The position numbers and the translations under genes were made by a program. 64,000 bases of DNA, from NCBI GenBank assembly GCA_023432225.1, contig JAEYUW010000033.1, positions 248,001-312,000 of the forward strand. The letters are read 5' to 3'. Shown here piece after piece: positions 58,524 to 64,000 of the stretch (the first letter of the stretch is position 1; each line of letters opens with the position of its first letter). The notes under the pieces are model-generated. The model saw only the letters and a list, made by a program, of their open reading frames with translations. It was not told where the DNA came from and ran no database searches. Origin of the DNA: Verrucomicrobiota bacterium (lineage in GTDB: Bacteria > Verrucomicrobiota > Verrucomicrobiia > Opitutales > Opitutaceae).

Positions 58524-59432
58524 GTGGCGACTCCGCTTCCATCCGCCTCCTCTCCGATTAGCGCCTCCACGCCCGAGGCTGAAACCGGCCACTCACTGGG
58601 CGCTGACGCCTGGCATCGCCTGAAGAAAAACAAACTCGCGGTCTTCGGCGGCGTCACGCTGCTGGTGCTGAGCGCGCTGTGCGTCTTCGCACCGTTGTTC
58701 TTCCAGCTCTCCTATCAGGATCAGAACCTCGACCTCGGCGCCACGCCGCCCTCGGCCGAGCACTGGCTCGGAACCGACACGCTCGGTCGCGACCTGCTCG
58801 TGCGCATGCTCTACGGCGGGCGAATCTCGCTCGGCGTCGGACTCTGCGCCACGTTCGTCGCGCTGACCATCGGCGTGCTCTACGGCGCCGCAGCAGGCTA
58901 TCACGGCGGCAAGATCGACGCGGTGATGATGCGCATCGTGGACATCCTCTACGCGCTGCCGTTCACGATCTTCGTCATCCTGCTGATGGTGCTCTTCGGC
59001 CGGAACATCGTGCTCCTCTTCGTCGCGATCGGCGCCGTCGAGTGGTTGACGATGGCGCGAATCGTTCGCGGCCAAGTCATGGCGTTGAAGAAAATGGAAT
59101 TCATCGAGGCCGCCCGCTCGCTCGGCTACAGCAACGTCCGCATCGTCCTCCGCCACATGATCCCGAATATCCTCGGACCGATCATCGTCTACACGACGCT
59201 GACGATTCCGGCCGTGATGCTCCTCGAAGCGTTCCTCAGTTTCCTCGGTCTTGGCGTGCAACCGCCGATGAGTTCGTGGGGCACGCTGATCAAGGACGGC
59301 GCAGAAAAAATGGAGGAATACTGGTGGCTGCTCGTGTTCCCGGGCGGCGTGTTCTCGCTGACGCTTTTCTCGCTCAACTTCCTCGGCGACGGCCTGCGCG
59401 ACGCGCTCGACGTGCGCGCCGCGAAGGATTGA
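58524..59432 (+). CDS. Oligopeptide ABC transporter permease, OppC type
   Basis: A 302-residue inner-membrane protein with a cytoplasmic N-terminus (AWHRLKKNKLAVFGGVTLLV) as in OppC/DppC. The periplasmic HWLGTDTLGRDLLVRMLYGG follows, and the ATPase-contacting EAA loop is EFIEAARSLGYSNVRIVLRH. It ends LNFLGDGLRDALDVRAAKD. The start is a GTG at 58524 (VATPLPSASS). The longer open frame upstream runs into a family B half repeat and is rejected. With the OppB-type protein it makes a peptide importer. The ATPase subunits OppD/OppF do not follow and must be encoded elsewhere. Confidence 0.92.
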   Translation: MATPLPSASSPISASTPEAETGHSLGADAWHRLKKNKLAVFGGVTLLVLSALCVFAPLFFQLSYQDQNLDLGATPPSAEHWLGTDTLGRDLLVRMLYGGRISLGVGLCATFVALTIGVLYGAAAGYHGGKIDAVMMRIVDILYALPFTIFVILLMVLFGRNIVLLFVAIGAVEWLTMARIVRGQVMALKKMEFIEAARSLGYSNVRIVLRHMIPNILGPIIVYTTLTIPAVMLLEAFLSFLGLGVQPPMSSWGTLIKDGAEKMEEYWWLLVFPGGVFSLTLFSLNFLGDGLRDALDVRAAKD

Positions 59433-59441
59433 TGCGCCGAG

Positions 59442-59533
59442 GTAGGGCCGGCTTCAGCCGGCCCAAAACAATTTTCTCCCGCGGTCCGCATCAACGCGTG
59501 CCGCCGTTCCGGTCCGGCTGAAGCCGGACCTAC
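59442..59533. repeat. Family A dyad after the oppC-like gene
   Basis: GTAGGGCCGGCTTCAGCCGG on the left and GGTCCGGCTGAAGCCGGACC then TAC on the right. It begins 9 bases after the permease stop. Confidence 0.8.
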
Positions 59534-59586
59534 CGCGCCCGCCGCAGCTTCGCCCACGAACGCCCGCCGCGATTTCCCTCTGGCCT

Positions 59587-59620
59587 CAGTCCTCCGTCCT
59601 CTGTCATCTGTCCTCCGTTT
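59587..59620 (+). other. Pyrimidine tract before the msbA-like start codon
   Basis: AGTCCTCCGTCCTCTGTCAT then CTGTCCTCCGTTT is the longest and clearest copy of the TCCTCCGTCCTCTGTC tract. It ends about 10 bases before the ATG. Confidence 0.5.
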
Positions 59621-59630
59621 CGCCGCGCCC

Positions 59631-61385
59631 ATGAGTCTCCGCCGTTTCCGCCCTTATTTCCGCTACCTGCTGGCGAACCGCCGATCGTTCGCCGCCGCGG
59701 TATTTTATGGGCTGATCTTCGGAGCCGCGAGCGGCCTCGGCCTGCCCGCGGTGGTCAACTACGCCTTCCCGCCGATCTTCGATCAGAGCAATGGCGGCCT
59801 GCCCCTCACGACGGTCATGCAGATCGCCGCGTCGATCCCGTTGCTGTTCCTGCTCCGCGCGGTTTCGGGCTATCTGAACAGTTACTACGTCGCGCTCACC
59901 GGCACGCGGGTGCTCGAAGCGATCCGCCTCGAATATTTCCGCAAACTCCAGCTCCTGCCGCTGTCCTTCGTGCAGAACCGCCGCACCGGCGACCTCATCT
60001 CGCGCGGGCTGGCCGACACCGCACAGCTCCAGGTCACGCTCACGGTCCTCGCCAACGACGGCGTGAAGCAACCGATGGCGTTGATCGGCGCGCTGGGCTT
60101 TCTCGTCTGGCAGGCCTTCGTCACGGAAGGCGTCGGTCTCGTTTTGCTCGGCGTCGCGACCGTGCCGCTGCTGGTCATCCCGATTCGCTACGTCGGCCGC
60201 AAGATCGTGAAACGCGCCGAACACATGCAGGCGCAGCTCGGCGGCGTGACCTCGCATTTTTCCGAAAATCTCGCCGCCGCGCGTGAAGTCCGCGCCTTCA
60301 GCCTCGAAGAGCGCGAAGCAGCCCGCTTCGGCGCGGCGACCAACTCGCTCGTGCTCGCGCAAATGCGCATCGTCAAATACGCGCAAGCGCTCACGCCAGC
60401 GATCGAGTTTCTGTCCGCCATCGGCATCACCGCGACCATGGTCTTCGCCTACGGCGGCGGCGTGAAGCTCGAGACGTTCATGGCCATCGTCACCGCGCTC
60501 TACATGGCTTACGAGCCCGTGAAAAAACTCGGGGCCATCAACAACGAGTTGAAGCGCGGCGAGGCCTCCCTCGATCGCCTCGAATACGTGCTCCACGAAC
60601 CGGTCGCGATCGCCGACCCCGCGCAACCGGTCGCCGTCTCACGCCTCCGCGGCGATCTCGCCTTCGAAAACGTGTCATTCTCCTACGGTGACAACGCCGC
60701 CCTCTCGCACGTCACCGCGCGCATCCCGGCCGGCACCGTTTGCGCGCTCGTCGGCCCGAGCGGCGCCGGCAAGACCACTTTCGCCAACCTCGTCCCGCGC
60801 TTCTACGAAGTCGCCGCCGGCCGCGTCGCGATCGACGACATCGACGTCCGCGCCATGCGCCTCGCCGACCTGCGCCGCAATATCGCGCTCGTTTCGCAGG
60901 AGCCCGTCCTCTTCAACGACACCATCTTCAACAATCTCGTGCTCGGCCGCGAAGGTGCCACGCGCGACGAAGTTATCGCCGCCGCGAAAGCCGCCCACGC
61001 CCACGAGTTCATCGAGAAGCAGCCGCAAGGCTACGATACCATTGTCGGCGAGCGCGGCACACTGCTCTCCGGCGGCCAGAAGCAGCGCCTCGCCATCGCG
61101 CGCGCGTTTCTGCGCAACGCCCCCATTCTCATTCTCGACGAGGCCACCAGCGCGCTCGACTCCGACAGCGAAGCCGCCGTGCAGGACGCGCTGCGTCATC
61201 TCGTCGTCGGCAAAACGGTGCTGATCATCGCGCACCGTTTCAGCACGATCCGCGACGCATCGATGATTCTCGTGTTCGAGCAGGGCCGCGTCGTCGCGCA
61301 AGGCGACCACGCCGCACTCTACGCCGGCAACGCGCTCTACAAATCGCTCTACGATCGCCAGGCTGGCTCTGGGCCGAACGGCTAA
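59631..61385 (+). CDS. MsbA-like ABC exporter (lipid/glycolipid flippase type)
   Basis: A 584-residue half-transporter with an N-terminal six-helix membrane domain (starting FRPYFRYLLANRRSFAAAVF) and a C-terminal ATPase. Walker A is VGPSGAGKTTFANLV (about 380), the signature motif is LLSGGQKQRLAIARAF, Walker B is ILILDEATSALDSDS, and the switch histidine is in IIAHRFST. The type I exporter layout and the glycosyltransferases directly downstream suggest export of lipid A core or another glycolipid. Heterologous substrates such as peptides or drugs cannot be excluded. The start ATG at 59631 follows a pyrimidine tract. Confidence 0.88.
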   Translation: MSLRRFRPYFRYLLANRRSFAAAVFYGLIFGAASGLGLPAVVNYAFPPIFDQSNGGLPLTTVMQIAASIPLLFLLRAVSGYLNSYYVALTGTRVLEAIRLEYFRKLQLLPLSFVQNRRTGDLISRGLADTAQLQVTLTVLANDGVKQPMALIGALGFLVWQAFVTEGVGLVLLGVATVPLLVIPIRYVGRKIVKRAEHMQAQLGGVTSHFSENLAAAREVRAFSLEEREAARFGAATNSLVLAQMRIVKYAQALTPAIEFLSAIGITATMVFAYGGGVKLETFMAIVTALYMAYEPVKKLGAINNELKRGEASLDRLEYVLHEPVAIADPAQPVAVSRLRGDLAFENVSFSYGDNAALSHVTARIPAGTVCALVGPSGAGKTTFANLVPRFYEVAAGRVAIDDIDVRAMRLADLRRNIALVSQEPVLFNDTIFNNLVLGREGATRDEVIAAAKAAHAHEFIEKQPQGYDTIVGERGTLLSGGQKQRLAIARAFLRNAPILILDEATSALDSDSEAAVQDALRHLVVGKTVLIIAHRFSTIRDASMILVFEQGRVVAQGDHAALYAGNALYKSLYDRQAGSGPNG

Positions 61386-61557
61386 GAAGCACCACGACCG
61401 CGAGCCCCCACGCGGACGCACGCGAAACTTTTTTCGTCCCCCAATTCGCCGGTCTCGTCGCGCGCAGGCTCGCCTTCTCCCTCGATAAGTCGCCGTTGGT
61501 CTTTTCGGGTCCAAACACACCGGGAAACACTTTGCTCTTCTCCGCGTCGGAGGCGGG

Positions 61558-62580
61558 GTGAACCACGCCGATTCCCCACGCCATCCGCTCGTCAGCGTTC
61601 TCATTCCCACCTACAACTACGCGCGCTTCCTGCCGCAGGCGATCGAGTCCGTCCTCGCGCAGGATTATCCGCACTTCGAGTTGCTGGTCAGCGATGACGC
61701 TTCGACCGACACGACCGCCGGCACGCTCGCGAGCTACCGCAGAGCTGATCCGCGCCTGCGCATTCACCAACACCCGCGTAACCTCGGCATGGTCGCCCAC
61801 TGGAACTGGTGCTTGCAGCAGGCGCGCGGCCGCTACGTGAAATTCCTCTTCGGCGACGATGCCTTCTGCTCGCGCCAAACGCTCTCGCAACTCGTCGAAC
61901 TCCTCGAACGCAATCCCCGCGCCGCCGTCGCCAGCTGCGCCCGTCGCGTGATCGACGCCGACTCGCGCACCATCGATCTCTGGAATCCGCTCGGCAGCGC
62001 CGAGCAGCACGCTGGGCACGACGTTATCGGTCGGTGCTTTCGCACCAATCAGAACCTGATCGGCGAACCTTCGGCCGTGCTGCTGCGCCGCGCCGCGCTC
62101 ACCCGCGGCTTCGCGCCGGGTTATCGGCAACTCGTCGACCTCGAACTCTGGCTGCACCTGCTCGAGCACGGCGATCTCGCACACACGCCCGAGCCGCTCG
62201 TCGCATTCCGACGACACGAGGCCCAGCAGTCGCGCGTGAACTTCGACAGCGCTGTCGCCCAACTCGAAACGTTGCAGCTGATGGCGCAGTTCATCGACAC
62301 CCGCGAAAAGCGCGCCGCGGCCAGCCTGAGCGAATTCGATTACCGCCTGATCCAATTTCGCGCGATGCACTACCTGCGCAAAGCCGGCCGGCGTCACCCG
62401 CCGTGCCTCGGCCCGGCCACCGAGCTCGCGCGGCAGCTGCCCTCCCGCTGGCAACTGGCCTGTCGCGTGCGCCACGCGGTGCAACGCCCCTTCGAGAATA
62501 TCCGCCGCTCCATCGAGAAGCGCCGCATCGCACTCGAACTGTGGCCTGAGTCCTCCGGCGTGCGCGCAACGCTCTTCTAG
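61558..62580 (+). CDS. Family 2 glycosyltransferase
   Basis: A 340-residue cytoplasmic GT-A glycosyltransferase. PLVSVLIPTYNYARFLPQAI opens the nucleotide-sugar fold. VSDDASTDTTAGTL carries the first conserved acidic pair, and RYVKFLFGDDAFCS carries the metal-binding D-D. Later residues (RGFAPGYRQLVDLELWLHLL) match the acceptor side. It probably adds a sugar to a surface polysaccharide or LPS core. The start is a GTG at 61558 with GGAGG 4 bases before it, one of the few recognisable ribosome-binding sites here. The gap of 172 bases after the exporter gene holds nothing recognisable. Confidence 0.9.
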   Translation: MNHADSPRHPLVSVLIPTYNYARFLPQAIESVLAQDYPHFELLVSDDASTDTTAGTLASYRRADPRLRIHQHPRNLGMVAHWNWCLQQARGRYVKFLFGDDAFCSRQTLSQLVELLERNPRAAVASCARRVIDADSRTIDLWNPLGSAEQHAGHDVIGRCFRTNQNLIGEPSAVLLRRAALTRGFAPGYRQLVDLELWLHLLEHGDLAHTPEPLVAFRRHEAQQSRVNFDSAVAQLETLQLMAQFIDTREKRAAASLSEFDYRLIQFRAMHYLRKAGRRHPPCLGPATELARQLPSRWQLACRVRHAVQRPFENIRRSIEKRRIALELWPESSGVRATLF

Positions 62581-62631
62581 TCAGCCAAAGTTGGATTGCC
62601 GCCCCGCCGCCCCGCCGCGCAACATCCGTGC

Positions 62632-63654
62632 GTGCCCGCCGCCGTCGCCGCTCCGCACGTTCTCGTTATCCGCCGCCGCTACCTCGGCGACATCGTGCTG
62701 CTCGGCTCGCTCCTGCGGAACCTGAAGCTCCACTGGCCCGCCGCGCGCCTCGCCGTGTTGTGCGAACCCGCCTACGCGCCCGTTCTCGAGCTCAACCCCG
62801 ACGTCGACGAACGCTGGTTGTTTCCGCAATCCGCCGCCGAGTGGCCCGCGTTTCTCTGGCGCATGCGCCGCGCGGGCTTCACGCATGTGCTCGATCTCGA
62901 TAACCGCGACAAGACCGCCGTCATCGCTCGCGCCACCGGCGCCGGCGTGCGCGCCACTGTCCGCCACGGCGAGCGCCTGCATTTCGCGAGCCTCTACACC
63001 TCCGCAGTGGAGGTGCCGCGCGAGTATCTCGCCACGCGGCACATTACCGATCTCTACCTGCACACGCTCGGGCAAATCGGCGTGCCGATCGTCACGCGCG
63101 AAGTCCGCCTCGTGCCGCGCGCCGACGAAGTCGCCGCCGCGCGCGATCTCCTGCGCGGCGCGCGCTTGCTCGTGCATCCCGGCTCGCGCAGCGCCTGGCG
63201 CATCTGGCCGGCGCAAAATTACGCGCAAGTGATCGACACGCTCCACGCCGAGCGCGGCCTCACGACCGCGCTCATCGCCGGACCCGGCGAGCAAGGCACC
63301 GTGGACGAGATTTGCCGGCAGGCGCGCGCGCCGGTCGTGCGCATCGAGCAACGTCTCGGCGTCACGCAACTCGCCGGCCTCTTCGCCGCCGCGCCCGCGT
63401 TGCTCTGCCACGACAGCGGTCCGATGCACGTCGCCGCGGCCTCCGGCACGCGGGTGATCGCCCTCTTCGGCTCGCAGCCGATGAACATCTGGCAACCGGT
63501 CGGCAGCGGACACGTCACGCTGCAACCGCCGCTGCCCTGCGTGGCCTGCGTCTCCCCCGGCCAGTGCGTGCCGGAGGATTCGTATCACAACCACTGTGTG
63601 CGCAACATCACGGTCGACCGCGTGCTCGCCGCGGTGCGCGAGGCGCTGACGTAG
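62632..63654 (+). CDS. Family 9 glycosyltransferase (heptosyltransferase-like)
   Basis: A 340-residue GT-B enzyme of the ADP-heptose:LPS heptosyltransferase family. The N-terminal HVLVIRRRYLGDIVLLGSLL has the acceptor-binding G-D. The C-terminal half has LLVHPGSRSAWRIWPAQNYA and LLCHDSGPMHVAAASGTRVI, matching the donor site. The cysteine-rich CVACVSPGQCVPEDSYHNHC before the end is typical of the family. It probably builds the LPS inner core or a similar glycan. The GTG at 62632 is chosen; a TTG at 62596 would add 12 residues. Its TAG stop codon is in a family A repeat. It lies 51 bases after the family 2 gene. Confidence 0.88.
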   Translation: MPAAVAAPHVLVIRRRYLGDIVLLGSLLRNLKLHWPAARLAVLCEPAYAPVLELNPDVDERWLFPQSAAEWPAFLWRMRRAGFTHVLDLDNRDKTAVIARATGAGVRATVRHGERLHFASLYTSAVEVPREYLATRHITDLYLHTLGQIGVPIVTREVRLVPRADEVAAARDLLRGARLLVHPGSRSAWRIWPAQNYAQVIDTLHAERGLTTALIAGPGEQGTVDEICRQARAPVVRIEQRLGVTQLAGLFAAAPALLCHDSGPMHVAAASGTRVIALFGSQPMNIWQPVGSGHVTLQPPLPCVACVSPGQCVPEDSYHNHCVRNITVDRVLAAVREALT

Positions 63655-63700
63655 GGCCGGCTTCAGCCGGCCGACCGAGACCGGCTGAAGCCGGTCCTAC
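63651..63700. repeat. Family A dyad shared by two convergent genes
   Basis: GTAGGGCCGGCTTCAGCCGG on the left and GACCGGCTGAAGCCGGTCCT then AC on the right. Its left TAG is the stop codon of the family 9 gene. Its right end abuts the TGA stop of the minus-strand glycosyltransferase gene. Confidence 0.8.
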
Positions 63701-64000
63701 TCAATAAAACCGCAACCGCTCGCCGTCCCACTTCTCGTGGAGCGTGTGGCCGAAGCGCCTGCGCTCCGTCGTGCGCCACCACCACGCTTGCAGGCCGTCG
63801 ATCGCCTTCTCCCAGCGGCGCCGCGCCCAGCCGAGTTTCCACTTTTTGCGGAAATGCGCACGATTCTCCGCCTCATAAGGGCGCTGCTTCTTCGTATCGC
63901 TCAGCGCATCCTGCGTGACGGAGCCGAAGTGGTGAATGAAGCACGCCCCCACGATGCCGGAACGAAAACCAGCGAGCCGCGCGCGCCGGAAAAAATCCGC
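63701..64000 (-). CDS. Family 2 glycosyltransferase, C-terminal part, cut by window edge
   Basis: The frame is open to the right edge, and the last 99 residues are in the window. ADFFRRARLAGFRSGIVGAC is followed by FIHHFGSVTQDALSDTK. This matches the end of GT-A family 2 enzymes, where the D-X-X-X-R-A-R segment precedes an H-H/Y-X-G-S motif. The tail is rich in Trp and Arg (WKLGWARRRWEKAIDGLQAW). It faces the family 9 gene and shares a repeat with it. The N-terminal catalytic domain is outside the window, so donor and acceptor are unknown. A GTG inside the frame at about 63952 is not a real start. Confidence 0.65.
   Translation of the reverse strand, partial: ADFFRRARLAGFRSGIVGACFIHHFGSVTQDALSDTKKQRPYEAENRAHFRKKWKLGWARRRWEKAIDGLQAWWWRTTERRRFGHTLHEKWDGERLRFY

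Noticed and set aside
4986..63700. CRISPR array
   Set aside because: The many repeats are dispersed, palindromic and unevenly spaced. No cas gene is present and no regular repeat-spacer unit exists.

Overview
The window is high-GC DNA from a Gram-negative-type bacterium. The best guess is the phylum Verrucomicrobiota, family Opitutaceae. The reasons are two proteins ending in PEP-CTERM sorting signals, a giant secreted nuclease ending in what looks like a TIGR02597 domain, a PPi-type phosphofructokinase, and leaders that lack clear Shine-Dalgarno sequences. This placement is inference. No rRNA or other phylogenetic marker is present.

Layout. 1-4.98 kb (minus): altronate dehydratase (cut by the edge), tagaturonate reductase, a secreted caspase/legumain-like protein and a methyltransferase-like protein. 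5.3-7.9 kb: a secreted S9 peptidase and a DUF4286 protein. 7.9-8.66 kb: an empty stretch with two related palindromes. 8.66-18.35 kb is a signalling block: a PAS protein with a degenerate chemoreceptor tip, two paralogous hybrid histidine kinases on either side of a tRNA-Val(CAC), and a chemoreceptor. 18.7-24.75 kb: endonuclease III, then a secreted nuclease of about 1300 residues between two PEP-CTERM proteins. 24.95-27.84 kb: glycine decarboxylase. 28.2-32.8 kb is an accessory island: a methyltransferase with a fused nuclease-like domain, HsdS, an unknown 98-residue protein, and a MntA/HepT pair whose HepT gene has an in-frame amber codon. 33.3-44.9 kb: GreA-like factor, FAH-family enzyme, a broken CHASE4-like remnant, nrfHA nitrite ammonification, double cupin, LysE exporter, ArsR-methyltransferase fusion, phosphofructokinase and a membrane transglutaminase. 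44.9-50 kb: ptsI, ispE, pyrF, ispD, ispF. 50-59.4 kb is a peptide utilisation locus: two peptide-binding lipoproteins, two tandem M28 peptidases and OppB/OppC-type permeases. 59.6-64 kb: an MsbA-like exporter and three glycosyltransferases, probably for envelope polysaccharide or LPS.

The strongest unexplained signal is a set of intergenic repeats. Family A is a dyad that begins GTAGGGCCGG or a variant. It sits at the 3' ends of genes and supplies the TAG stop codon of five of them. Two further dyads have become part of the N-terminal coding sequence of the two peptide-binding lipoproteins. Family B consists of long dyads built on the CCACGGAATACACGG theme. A CATTCTGAGCG dyad, a GTAGCGGAATTCGT palindrome and pyrimidine tracts built on TCCTCCGTCCTCTGTC, often just before start codons, complete the set. 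One pyrimidine-tract copy lies in frame inside ispE.
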